In this document: positions 42,426 to 52,599 of the stretch, in pieces
Layout of the letters: each line of letters begins with the position of its first letter
Position numbering within the stretch: the first letter of the stretch is position 1
Origin: Stachybotrys elegans
Taxonomy: Eukaryota; Ascomycota; Sordariomycetes; Hypocreales; Stachybotryaceae
Length of the DNA stretch: 64,000 bases
Assembly: GCA_020746835.1 (NCBI GenBank)
Contig: JAGPNK010000003.1
Location: 1,674,001-1,738,000, forward strand
Reading direction: 5' to 3'
Position numbers and translations under genes: made by a program
The notes under the pieces: generated by a model
What the model saw: only the letters and a program-made list of their open reading frames with translations
Told to the model about the DNA's origin: nothing
The model's database searches: none

Positions 42426-44338
42426 CTAAGGCGCTGCGACTCGCTTGTTTGAGGAGTCAGGGCGCTTGCTAAGCTTGCGCTTCAGGCTCGGCTCCGGTTC
42501 GCTGGTCGAGTCCGAAACCTCCGCGAACAGCTCAATCGCTTCGCCTCCAAAGTCCCAGTTGCTGTAGCTAGAGACGTCTAGTGGCTGCGAGATCTCAATC
42601 GGTGGGCGGACCGGGAAGGTTGGCAGATCGGCCGTCTGGACGTAGGGCACGTGTCCACGGCTGAGCATGATGGCCTCGACAAATTCGGTGGACTCTGTCA
42701 GGGGGAACTCATGCAAGATGTCATCAGTGATGTCCGTCTGAGGCTGGTGAGCACCATTTCCGGTACTCGCGGTGGCACTCCCATCTACCGTGCCGTTTCC
42801 GTTGGTTGCTGGGACTGGCTGCCCACCGAGAGCACCCGTCATCGTCATCTCTGAGCCGGTGGCCTGAGCGGTAGGCTGGGCGACGAGTCGAGTACCGCCA
42901 GAGGTGGAAGACGACGGCGGCGCGGACGGATAGGTTCGTCGAGGAGGTGGCGCTTCGGAGAGTTCAGGCATCTCCAGATACTTGGTGACGCCAGGAGGAG
43001 CGATAACTTTGTACTTGTTAGCACTCTCCAGGATGAAGGGCTGCGAGGGACCTCCTGAACCTTCAAGAGAACCAGAATCCCGAATACCCTGAAGAAATGC
43101 CAGATACTGAGGACTTTCAAGATCCTGAGTCACGCCAGGCTTGCGATACGTCTCAACAAAAGTGCCCACGAAGCTTCCATCGACCGTCTGGGTTTCAGCT
43201 GTACCCTCCTTGAAGCCGAAGTCAGAGTGCTCTTCTTGTGGGGTTCGGTCGGCCTCCTCAAGAATGGCCCATGGAATGTTCACCGCATTGAAGTGACAGG
43301 AGTAGATGTTCTCCAGTGCGCGTAGCTCTGTAGCCACATGCTCCATCATCGGTTCATGCAGGCCTACACGAAGGAGAAATTGGATGGCCAGGTCAATGTC
43401 CTCCTTTGCGAGGCCTTCGATGCTCTGAAAATGTCGCTCGTCCACTATGTCTTTGCTCGAAGCAGGAACTCCCGGGTTCTTCAGGAGAGTCGCCCAGACG
43501 GCCTTACCAGCCTTTCCCCAAAGGCAAGCTCGTTTCCATGCCGCACATTCGTAGTTGATTTCAAGGATGAAGCAGGTGATATCGTTTTGGCTGAGATGAA
43601 GCAGCTGGATCGCGATGAACATGAAGGGGTGATTGACATGACGAAATGCTCTCACGATAGCCCAGCGCACTCCAAACGAGAGCGATGCCCAGGGAACGAG
43701 AGGGGCTTGCGGACAAAGTGGATGCGAGACGGGCAAAAGGGTAGTAGGGCTTGAGAGAGAGGGCGAAGGGGAGTTCTCATCAGCGGATTGATCGTGAGGT
43801 GATGGCATTTCATAATGTCCAAGACGAGGAGCCGACGTCGAGGTGGCTCGAGGTAGAGTGCTAAGGGGAATAACGGTGCTATGACCTTTGGCCGTGGAAG
43901 GATATGATGGGATGTCGGATAATGGCTGGACGTAGTCGGTCCACTCAGACTTCACACCGGAGCCCAGGTTCGTAGCGTTTGCCTCAAGTCCGATATAAAA
44001 GCCATCGGGTGTCCCTGTGCCTGGGATAGTCACCTTGGCCACATACTGCGCCTGTGCGTTGACAGTCCCGTGGGCGGCTTGGTGAGCTGCCTGGGCGACG
44101 GTGTTGACTGCAGAAGACGAGAGACCTGGCAAGACGCGTCAGCATTAGAGCTGGCTGTATAACCGGCAGAGTACTCACCATTGGTGTAGAGCGGCGAAGA
44201 GGAACCTTGAGCGCCCGAGGAGTTGGTGATATTGGCCGTGGCCAGCCTCGAGTGGCTCTGCTGCGTTTGGGTTTGAACGTACTGGGGGTGCGGAGGCACA
44301 TATGGGTTGTTCCCCGGGTACAAAGCCGTGGAACTCAT
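42426..44338 (-). CDS. Protein of unknown function with Pro/Ser/Thr-rich termini
   Basis: Not recognised. Exons 44179..44338 and 42426..44125 give 619 residues to the first stop; a start 20 codons upstream (44398) is possible. The N-terminus is Gln/Pro/Tyr-rich (NPYVPPHPQYVQTQTQQ). A folded core at about residues 70-350 includes PDGFYIGLEANATNLGSGVK, a hydrophobic ALVPWASLSFGVRWAIVRAF-like stretch and helical segments such as GLAKEDIDLAIQFLLRVGLHE. Then come disordered, acidic C-terminal parts with a basic KRKLSKRPDSSNKR motif that could act as nuclear signal. The frame is open beyond the TAG (see 41650..42425), so the true product may be about 870 residues. A nuclear regulatory role would fit, but is inference. 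Confidence 0.75.
44126..44178 (-). other. Intron of the 42426..44338 gene
   Basis: On the minus strand GTGAGT to TGCCAG, 53 nt, with TGCTGACGC as branch. Splicing joins SSPLYTNG to LSSSAVNTVAQ. Confidence 0.8.
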
Positions 44339-45580
44339 CGTGGATGGCGACGTCTTTCGACTGTGAGGATAGAGTCGAGTGCGAGGAATGCTGGGCAAAC
44401 GGGTTCGAGAACAGGAATCGTTGCAGCTTCCGTGGGAAGAAGCCGTGATCTGGGAGCCAGAGCGGCGCGTTCTCCTCTCACGCGGTGGGCCGGAGCTGCT
44501 TATAAGAGAAACACCCCCTTTGATAAACTCAAATCGAGATCATAGGCGCGAAGTTTGCTCTGAGGATGCCTTCAAATAAGGTTGCCAAACGACGGGGGGG
44601 CTGCGTATAAGGCTATCGTGGGGATGTCGTTGCGGTTGGCTTAAAGAAAGCGTGAGATGCCGGCTCGAGGTGCAAGAGGAGAGGTTGAGGAGGGCTTGGA
44701 GAGGGCAGACGCTCGCGGATGCACAGTGAATCAACAAGGTAAGTGCCCATGTTTTGGTTTGGCGCGCGTTTCCAAGGCTCGCTTGGTGTGCCAGCTGCCG
44801 GCTTTTCGCACATACGGCTCTGCCAGCTGCCACCCAGCACTGGGCCACTCACCTGGCCAGGCGGCGGGATCCCCCATCAGTGGCAGGCCGTAGCGTCTTC
44901 TGGCATAGAGGCAGTACATGCCTTTGTCAAGAGGAGGAGCAACCCAAATGTCCGCCTCTCCGTCCAGCCAAGTGGAAGCCACCTCGCAAGTGAGGCCCCC
45001 GGCATCTCGCGATGCATAAAGTTGCCAGCAGGGCTCAGTGTGACGGTACGTAGCCCGACCACTTGATGTAAGGTTGCCGGGATCGAGGTGGCGTTCCAGT
45101 ATGGTAGATCGTGTTGTCATCCAGGAGCGTGTGCCATCAAACTAGATGCCACTATTCCCCAGCAAAGTATCCGTATTTCGATCATGCAATTAGTACTCGG
45201 GGTAGGGCCTCACCTCCCGGCTTCGGCAGACATGAGCAAAGGGGGACGGCAAGCAATGAGAGCATTGAAGACACGAAAAGCTTCTATGGTATTAACAAAA
45301 ACAGTAAACGACTCGGCCAGAAACACCGCGCCTGCACGCCGGCATAGGTCTCGAGGGTACTATGATATGCCTCTGAGCCCTCTGCCCATGCCTCCACATC
45401 TCCCGCTCATGCTAGAATTCAAGACTAAAACCAGAAAGCCACTCGCCAGGCAACATGCTCAACTAAATAAACGCGAGACAGACGAAATAGGAGGGTGGGG
45501 GTATCTGGAAGAATGGGAAACGTCCACAGCTTCTCGCGCTCAGTGGTTTGTGCGCTGCATCAAGAACACAGCTTTATGCC
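44339..45580. other. Intergenic region, no gene seen
   Basis: Upstream DNA of the unknown gene and 3' DNA of the phosphatase gene. Open frames of up to about 190 codons on the plus strand overlap others in all frames and have no motif. Confidence 0.4.
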
Positions 45581-46678
45581 CTAGCCACTTTGTTGGTGGT
45601 GAGTTCCTGGAACCGTGCCTCCATCCACAAACGGCGCAAAGTCATTGCGCCCCGTAAATCGTTCGTAGTCTGCGTCCCTGGTCTCTCCTGGGTTGTTCGC
45701 GCCCCAATCCTCGTCCATGGTATCTTCAAAGCTGCGTTTGTGCCGGGGCCGCGATGGCGGCGCCAACTCGCTCTGTGCATTGGTGGCAGCAATACTATGC
45801 TGCTGCGCCTCTTCCCATTGTCTCCGCTTTATCTGCTGTTCTTGCTTCTGTGCAACATTGGCCACAGACACGTTCAGCTGCGCCTTGAGGAGGTCCTCCC
45901 ACGTCTGGAGCATCCTCTTGTAGTCCTCGGATAGGCTGAGGCTGAAACGTTGGGCAGCAACGTACGTCAAGGCGCCGAACATGTCTTGCCCATACATTGC
46001 CATGATGTACGCAGTGACGATGGCACAGGAGCGGTCATTGCCGCTATCGCAGGCTACCAGGACCCGGCCCCTACGCGAGGCGGCATCGCCAGACCATTCT
46101 CGTGCTCGTACACGATGGATGGAGAGCATATGATCATTGATAAGTCGGACGGCTGTGGGGTACTCCCGAACCAGCTCAAACTGCGAGCCCAGATCGATGT
46201 AGTGGACCTGGATGTTGAGCTTCTGGGCAGCGTTTTCGACGCTCAGCATGCGGCAGGATGACATGCGGAAGTCCCGAACGATGATAATCATGGTGATGCC
46301 GGCGCTCTGTAGATATTCCGTGTCACGGATGGCGGCCACAGGTCCGAGGTGTAGGAAATCCAGCACGCGTTGCGCCTTGCGGCGCTGCTCGTAGGTCCAA
46401 TCGACGGCGCTACTACCGGCGACCTGAGGAGTGTTGCCCGTGATGGTCTCTACCTCCTGCTCCGTGAGCTGGAGAGCATTGAGAAGATTTTGGTCTAGCG
46501 ACGGTTGCAAGACGGGAGGCGGTCCGACCCGGTCGTCCACCCGGTATGGCAGGAGGATGACGGGCGCCATGGGGATTCGCTCATACTCGGCGGCGGGGAT
46601 AGCGTTGATAGCAGCGGAAGGGGGACAGGACTCTGCCACATCCAGCGCCAGCGGGTTCCAGGCTGCGCGAGGCGCCAT
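45581..46678 (-). CDS. Atypical dual-specificity phosphatase-like protein (STYX-like)
   Basis: Intronless gene for 365 residues. Residues about 95-260 have the fold order of dual-specificity phosphatases: AQRVLDFLHLGPVAAIRD, GITMIIIVRDF, NIQVHYIDLGSQFELVREYPTAVRLINDH (candidate general acid Asp162), and the P-loop VLVACDSGNDRSCAIVTAYIM. The P-loop keeps Cys210 and Arg216 in CX5R, but the His normally before the Cys is Ala and the loop is DSGND. So activity may be weak or lost, as in STYX pseudophosphatases. The tail carries a coiled-coil Gln-rich segment (QKQEQQIKRRQWEEAQQ) and a basic RPRHKRSFED, suggesting nuclear location. A regulator of MAP-kinase or mRNA metabolism would be typical for such proteins; this is inferred only. 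Confidence 0.82.
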   Translation of the reverse strand: MAPRAAWNPLALDVAESCPPSAAINAIPAAEYERIPMAPVILLPYRVDDRVGPPPVLQPSLDQNLLNALQLTEQEVETITGNTPQVAGSSAVDWTYEQRRKAQRVLDFLHLGPVAAIRDTEYLQSAGITMIIIVRDFRMSSCRMLSVENAAQKLNIQVHYIDLGSQFELVREYPTAVRLINDHMLSIHRVRAREWSGDAASRRGRVLVACDSGNDRSCAIVTAYIMAMYGQDMFGALTYVAAQRFSLSLSEDYKRMLQTWEDLLKAQLNVSVANVAQKQEQQIKRRQWEEAQQHSIAATNAQSELAPPSRPRHKRSFEDTMDEDWGANNPGETRDADYERFTGRNDFAPFVDGGTVPGTHHQQSG

Positions 46679-47580
46679 CTCTCTGGTGTTTGTTGGGCCA
46701 AGCTCCTCTCAGGCCAGTTCTCCTTCCCTTCCAAACACTGAGGGCAAGGCCACCGTCAATCTGATGGTACGTTGGCGCAGGTAGGTGAGATGTTTGTGAG
46801 GAACAAATGAAGTCCAGAGTGTTTGGGGCAATAAAAATTTTATTCGCACACTCTTGCCCAGGTTTGAGTTCAATACAGCACCAAAGTATGCTAGTCTGGT
46901 GGTTGCAGCTGACAAGAGACGTCGGCGAGTCCCAGACTCGAGCCTCGAGTCCTCGAGTTCAAATGATCCAGGCAGACACACGTGGGGCTAGAAGGAGCAA
47001 CTGACTTAGCAGATGTCAGCCATAATTATTACCCCTGACCCTGGCCTTCTTTCAGGCAGGTAAGCTTCTAGTGGCCTTCTGTCCCACTGGCAGGCCCATG
47101 CCACCCGTGCCACCCATGCCTGGTGTCACCACCTACCCGGCACCTCTCAGAAGGCCAGTCGGTTGTCTTTGAAGTCATGACGCCTACACCGTGCAGGTTG
47201 CTTTAGAAGAGGTGGAGCTTTTATTCTATTGTGGCAGTATTTTTCTCAAATGGAGGCAATCACAAGATCGAAAACGTCATGTCGCGACATTCTTATCAAT
47301 TGTCTGCACGGTGGTTCGACAAGCCCATGTATTTAGAATAAGCACGATTGTCGACTCTACGGTGATCGACTCTGAGTTAGACGGGATAAATGCACCCCAA
47401 TCAATGAGACCAATACAATCTCTTACAATTGTTTACAATAAAGCCCCCTTGGCTTATACCACAACGCCAGGCCATGGCTTGCCGTCTATCCGCCAAGTAA
47501 TACATACTAATATACATGTCAGCTGGGGTTAAGCCAGCTCTCAATATGGTACATGCTCGCCAGCGCTGTCACCCAACAGG
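46679..47580. other. Intergenic region, no gene seen
   Basis: Holds the upstream DNA of the phosphatase gene and the 3' end of the Suv3 gene. No motif-bearing frame was found. Confidence 0.4.
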
Positions 47581-50033
47581 CTACGATGCCCTAGTCTCCG
47601 CCGATGGCTCCTCCTTCAGTGGCTCCTCGGTCAGCGACTCATACATCAATGTCTCATCCGTCAACGGCTCATCATCCAACTCCTTGATATCAGGGAAAGG
47701 CGATGTGCCTGGTTCAAACTCTCTGCCGACGTTTTCGTCGCCGATGTTCTCCGAGAGGCTCGCGTCCCTTGTGGCCTGGTACTGCTGGGCGCGTTGACGC
47801 TCCCGCTTACGCCTCGACTCAATCTCCTCCTCGGTGAAGTTCATCTCCTCTAGGTACTGCATGAGCCTCGCCTCCACCAGCGACCGCACGTGAAACGCCA
47901 TGTCCTGCGATGTCAGCACGGACGGGTACCGGTATGAGAGCCAGGTATACAGGGTGATGGCCGCGTGGAGAGCCTCGAGCCGGTGGAGGTACGCTGCAGG
48001 CGATGACGCCGCGGAACTCGGATGTGCGTCTATGATGTCGAGCGGCATGCTCGCTATATCCAACAGCCGTCCGCTTTTGTTGTAGGCCACGCACGAAGCA
48101 AGCTCCCGGTAAACATCCATGACTCCTTCCATCGTAAGCGAAATCGGAGCCGCGGCAAAAGTGATCTTGTCTGCGACAGGCAGGGGGATATCTTGGATGG
48201 CGTCGCAGATCTGCAGCATATCGGGCGAGACATGCAAGCTGTACAGATCACCAACCGTGGCCGCTTGTCTCATCTGAAGTAAGATGTAGGACAGAGGCGT
48301 CTCTTTGGGGAAGTAGGAGGCAAACTTCTCGATGATGCCTTGTGGAGGCGAGATGTATGCCCTCGGGATATTTGGGGGCTGGGATCGGAAGGCCGACTTC
48401 ACCGGCTTCAAATCTAGCCTCTCCACTGTGGTGACATATCCAACCTTGGCGGCCTCGTCCTCGTCCCCTGTTGCTTCCGTGCGGGCTGTCCGGTAGCGTC
48501 CAGCGCGGCCACCGATCTGCTTGGTCTCGGAGACGTTTAGCATGCGCTTCCTCTCGCCGTCAAACTTGGTCACCGACTCGAAGACGACGCGGCGAATCTC
48601 CAGGTTCATGCCCATGCCGATGGCGTCGCTGGCCACGATGAAATCGTAGTCGTTGTCGGGGTCGTTGAAGAGGGCCGCCTGCTGCACCCGCACCTCGGGC
48701 GGCAGCGCGCCGTAGACTATGGCGCACCGCCTGCCCGTGTGGCTCTCGATGCTGCGCTTCAATCCGTGAAGAGTAAGACGGTTGAAGCCGATAATGGCAT
48801 CTCCCTTGCGCAAGTCGCTCCAGCCATTTTCGAGATGCTTGTCCATGACCTGTAGGGGCGTGAGGCGTTCGTATCGGTGAACAATGCACTCATCACCGAT
48901 GCTCGCACAGATGGACTGCACAATACCCACAGCCCGTTCCTCGCCACAGATGTGCAGCTCCTTGGCCTGCATTCCCAGGACAGCATTGGTCCAGGCGCTG
49001 CCTCTGACCGGATCATCGATGAGCTGAATTTCATCCAGTACAGCGACGTCCACCTCCATGTCAAGAGGCGCCATCTCGGTAGTAGCACTTATGTGATACA
49101 TATTGGTGTTGTCCGGAATGCGGACCTCCTCACCAGTGAGGAGAGCGCAGGGAAAGCCCTTGTTATTCAGACGCTGATACACCTCGGTGGCCAGAAGACG
49201 CAGAGGACCGAGGTAGACGCCCCTTTTGCTCTGCTCCAATGCCTTGAGTGCGTGGTATGTCTTGCCTGAGTTGGTAGGCCCGACATGCAGGTGGACTGTT
49301 CTCTTGATAGTCCTAGTGGCAGGGAACCACTCGTAGGGAAACCGGAAGTCCACCAGAAGCTTTTGACTCCTCTCGAGCCCCTTGGTGGCGCGCCGCTGCA
49401 GAATAAAGGCCTGAAAGGAGTACTGGAGCTCCTGCTCGAGACCCTTGACGTCGCGGGTGATGAAGGATTCGCGCATGTTCCAAAAGAGTGGATTTTGGTC
49501 AAACGACGTGATGTTCTGGTTCGCCATGAAGAAAGCCTGATCCAGTGTGTTCATAAACTGGCTCGCATAGTGGCTCAAGTCATCCTTGCCAATTCCAGCC
49601 AAGGTGAAGGCCGACTGCTCGAGCTTGGCGAGGACGGCCTTGAACCGTTGCAGCGCCGTGACGCGAAAGGCGCTGTGCTTGTCTGAGAGCTTCTTTCCAC
49701 CATCAAGTCGCATCCGCGAGTTGGGATCATGACCCTGACTTATCTTTTCAACATATATGTCAGCACCTTGCATGAAGCAGAAACAGGAACCAGAAAACAG
49801 AAGAGAAAACATACGGAATCGACACGCGATCGGGCGTTGAGTTTTGCTGACAGTTTCGAGGACTTGGATTCATTTTTGGTGCTCCCCTTCGTGGAGCCCT
49901 TCTTGGAAATATCTGATTCATGGCCCAACTGACTTTGCTCCTTGAACAACAGCCGGCTGGTGGACAAAGTCCGTACTGGCAGAGTCCGAGGAGCAAAGCG
50001 GCAGACAGCCGCAGTCCGGCCGGTCAATCTCAT
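47581..50033 (-). CDS. suv3: Mitochondrial ATP-dependent RNA helicase Suv3
   Basis: Helicase of the mitochondrial degradosome that unwinds RNA for the exonuclease partner (Dss1) and helps intron turnover. Exons 49815..50033 and 47581..49743 give 793 residues. The N-terminus is Arg/Ser/Thr-rich without acids (MRLTGRTAAVCRFAPRTLPV), a mitochondrial presequence. The start is the ATG at 50033. Core motifs: HVGPTNSGKTYHALKAL (Walker A, about 228), YLGPLRLLA, VAVLDEIQLIDD (about 310), RCAIVYGALPPEVRVQQA, FIVASDAIGMGMNL and KQIGGRAGRY. The C-terminal Suv3 domains follow. After about residue 700 a KRERQRAQQ coil precedes a Glu-rich tail with imperfect repeats (EPLTDETLMYESLTEEPLKE). Its neighbours have no evident link. 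Confidence 0.94.
49744..49814 (-). other. Intron of the Suv3 gene
   Basis: On the minus strand GTATGT to GAAAAG, 71 nt, with GTGCTGACAT as branch. Both junction codons are whole: SRVDS joins ISQGHDPNSRM. Confidence 0.82.
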
Positions 50034-50260
50034 GGCCACAACCCGTGATGTCCCCTACACATAGCTTTCCAGGTGCACAATTTCGAGTCTGTGCTGGTCG
50101 CCCGAATGGTGCAATGAGCTGGAACTTCGCGATGCGCCACCCCTGATGTCCTGGTCAAAGAAAAAAGCGAGTTATCAAGCTTATCGAAACTTATCGCTGC
50201 TATCAGTAGTGAAGGCGCTACAGATGGGTGCTTAGTCAGGCACTTTACTGGGGAGCTCAT

Positions 50261-50505
50261 AGGTCACCATCAGGGCTGCCAGCAAAGGTCAGTACCTACA
50301 GAGGTTAGGTTAGTAGGCACCTGAACCGCAGCCGCTGGCTGAGGTCATTGTCAGGGCCGCTAGCAGAGGTATTCAAATCCTGATAGCTCCTCTCTCTATA
50401 TTGCTGTGACCTTTGCCACCGGCTGCGATTCTGATCTCTGCTAGCAGCCTGGATCCTGCCCTTTGCAGCCAGCTATTTTGTCGGCAGCCCTGACAATGAC
50501 CCTGC
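50261..50505. repeat. Iterated palindromic repeat, copy C
   Basis: Units like AGGTCATTGTCAGGGCYGC plus YAGCARAGG occur two to three times forward and again in reverse complement at the right (GGCAGCCCTGACAATGACCC). The same unit builds the block at 56813..57103. There are no coding frames. The layout, iterated inner units in inverted arms, resembles the foldback elements at 20 and 30 kb, though the units differ. Confidence 0.65.
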
Positions 50506-51070
50506 AAAATTTGCGCCAGGAGTCCTGAGCCACGCCATGTTGTTTGCAGATTCCAGACACTTCCGTCGGGAACAGGCAGCTCAACAGTTTGTATGTAACC
50601 TACACACAAACAGTCTACAGAGGGGTGTTCAGATCCCATGAGACCTTAGACCAATGTAGATTGTAATAACCATCTTCCTTTCTTTCACTTGTCCGGCTGC
50701 CATTAACCACAAGATGTGGCCATCTACCACCTAGTAGGTAGTCAAAAGATGGTGGCCGGCTACTAAGTCAAGGGCGTTTGCGGGTTGACAGCTGGCGACA
50801 CTGCCAGGCGTTTGAAGCTCTGCCTAGGTATTTAAGTCTGCCATGAGCATCTGAATCTTCATTTTCTTTCTCTCCTCTTCACCTTTCATTCTCCAACCTT
50901 CAGCTACTCATCATCACGTCTACATCGTCACTTCACCCTCTTCATCAAATGGGTTTCGGTCAGTCATTCGTGAGCAGTCCTTGCTCATCACCGGCTTTCT
51001 TTTCCTCTGGGCATTGCCTGTATTGAGAAGCCCGCATCTTGCCTTGCGCTCGGCCGCCTGAGGACGTGGC

Positions 51071-51172
51071 ATTTCCTGTTCGTGTGCCCCAATGGACTTC
51101 GAGGAGGCCCCCTCTGATGATACAGACGATGTCAAATCAATAGATGACACTTGGCTGAGAAAAGCCTGAGGC
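51071..51172 (+). repeat. Repeated cassette, copy 1 (partial)
   Basis: Shares ATTTCCTGTTCGTGTGCCCC AATGG and CTTCGAGGAGGCC with copies at about 51631..51687 and 52390..52480, but lacks the middle GATACAGACCAGTG. It continues in coding-like sequence (MDFEEAPSDDTDDVKSIDD) to a TGA. Confidence 0.65.
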
Positions 51173-51297
51173 TTGTGGCTGCGGCGATGCCGATGTCAGA
51201 GTTTTCCCAGCCACATGCCGCAATTGGTCGGGAGCTTCCGTTACGATGCCGTCGTGGCAGATCGGGCCACCTGAGGACAATCACAGTCCAGCACAAG

Positions 51298-52371
51298 ATG
51301 TCTCAGCCAAGCTCTTCTATCTTTGGGGTTGTACAACCTGCCTCACCCGAGCCAGAGGATCAGCCGCTGGCGCCTACCGTCGAGCAGCTCTTCATCCCGT
51401 CGCCGCGCAGTCAGAGCTCGAACCTAATATCGAGCCCCAGCCTGATATCGAGTCCCAGCCTGATGTCGAGTCCGAGCCTCTTGTTGAATCAAAGCCGCCT
51501 GCTCCTTCCGAACCTGACTCACCTTTGTATTCGAACCCAACATCACAACAGATCAAATCACGCTTTGCAAAGACAAGTAAGTCCGAAGAAGCAGCGCAGA
51601 ATATTACTGCAGAGCTTAACCGACTTATCTGGGATTTCCCGTTCGTGTGCCCCAATGGGATACAGACCAGTGACTTCGAGGAGGCCCGCTTAACCGACTT
51701 ATAAGCCTTATGGCTCGTCCTGTCGACTTCTTGGGACAGGTCGCAAAGTTGAAGAAGGCCTGGACTGAACTTAATATACCTAGCGTCAACAACTGCGAGC
51801 TTGGGAAGCTATTCGAAAAGGCGGAATGTGTAACTGATACACATATCACTACACAACTCAAAGACCTGCTCCCTCCTGGATTGAGCTGGCCGTCGTTTGC
51901 TGAGGACAAAACTCAGCTTACATATTTCATGACGGCTAGTGATGTCTTTACTCGCCTCGGTCCATTTATAGAGAGGGAAGATCGCCGTCTCTTCCTCGAG
52001 CTCCTGCCAAAGCTCAAGTTAGAGAAGTCAATCTCTTCACCAGGCAGTCACCTTATCTATCGCAAGTTCGACAATGGCAAATCCTACGTCAGAGCACTAC
52101 TTCTTCTTATCCTGTTTCCCACCAAGGCATCGGCGATTAAGAAACTCGTCGGGAACGAGTATCCTAGCAGGACGCCTTTGCTTCAGAACACCCCGGTCAC
52201 ACGGGGTAGGGCAGGGCGGCTGGGAACACCAAGAAGGCCCGCAAGCAAGAAGATGAGATGTTTGCTATACATTCTAGGATCTCAGAACTAGAGGCAGAGA
52301 TCGTTGCTCTCCGGGAAGACAAGGCTACTGTCCTAGAGCACTGGCAAGATAGCTGCGCAGTATTTCGATAA
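51298..52371 (+). pseudogene. Broken gene of unknown family with a small insertion
   Basis: Not recognised. The relic starts MSQPSSSIFGVVQPASPEPE (51298), changes frame near 51410, continues in an acidic Pro/Glu repeat (SELEPNIEPQPDIESQPDVE) and KSEEAAQNITAELNRLI. There it meets a 61-bp insert flanked by TTAACCGACTTAT. After the second copy it resumes as LMARPVDFLGQVAKLKKAWT up to ASAIKKL. It shifts again between about 52160 and 52230 and ends in a coiled-coil tail (SRISELEAEIVALREDKATV) at 52371. With the insert and one repeat copy ignored (74 bases), the two middle parts are in one frame. At least two further frame changes remain, so it is non-functional here. A transposon-borne or multi-copy gene is likely because a cassette from it recurs nearby. 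Confidence 0.6.
51616..51702 (+). mobile_element. 61-bp insertion between 13-bp direct repeats
   Basis: TTAACCGACTTAT occurs at 51616..51628 and 51690..51702; between them lie 61 bases that match the repeated cassette (TTTCCCGTTCGTGTGCCCCA and TGACTTCGAGGAGGC). The direct repeats look like a target duplication or repair footprint. The event changes the frame of the host reading frame by two. Confidence 0.6.
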
Positions 52372-52387
52372 CTGCGAGTCCATGATT

Positions 52388-52480
52388 TGGGATTTCCTGT
52401 TCGTGTGCCCCAATGGGATATAGATTTAGACCAGTGACATTGAGGAGGCATCCTCGTAATAAAGATGATATCAAATCCAG
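52388..52480 (+). repeat. Repeated cassette, copy 3
   Basis: Contains TGGGATTTCCTGTTCGTGTG, GACCAGTGACATTGAGGAGGC and GATGATATCAAATC, the last shared in modified form with copy 1. Its frame (IWDFLFVCPNGI) is broken by two TAG codons. Confidence 0.65.
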
Positions 52481-52599
52481 CCCTTAACCCACCGGCCACC
52501 ACCTTTTGACTCTTTGGTCATCCCGGCTCACTATCATCTGGCTGAGGGTCACCAAGACGCTGATACTGCATAGTAGCAAGGCAACTTGTTATAATCTGC

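Larger units (their letters stand above)
50034..51297. other. Intergenic region with repeats
   Basis: Contains the Suv3 promoter, the iterated palindrome at 50261..50505 and a partial copy of a repeated coding-like cassette near 51071..51150. No intact gene. Confidence 0.45.

Noticed and set aside
42391..42436. Intron to bypass the TAG at 42426
   Set aside because: The only GT (GTCGCA) to TAG interval is about 40 bases and joins into the wrong frame.
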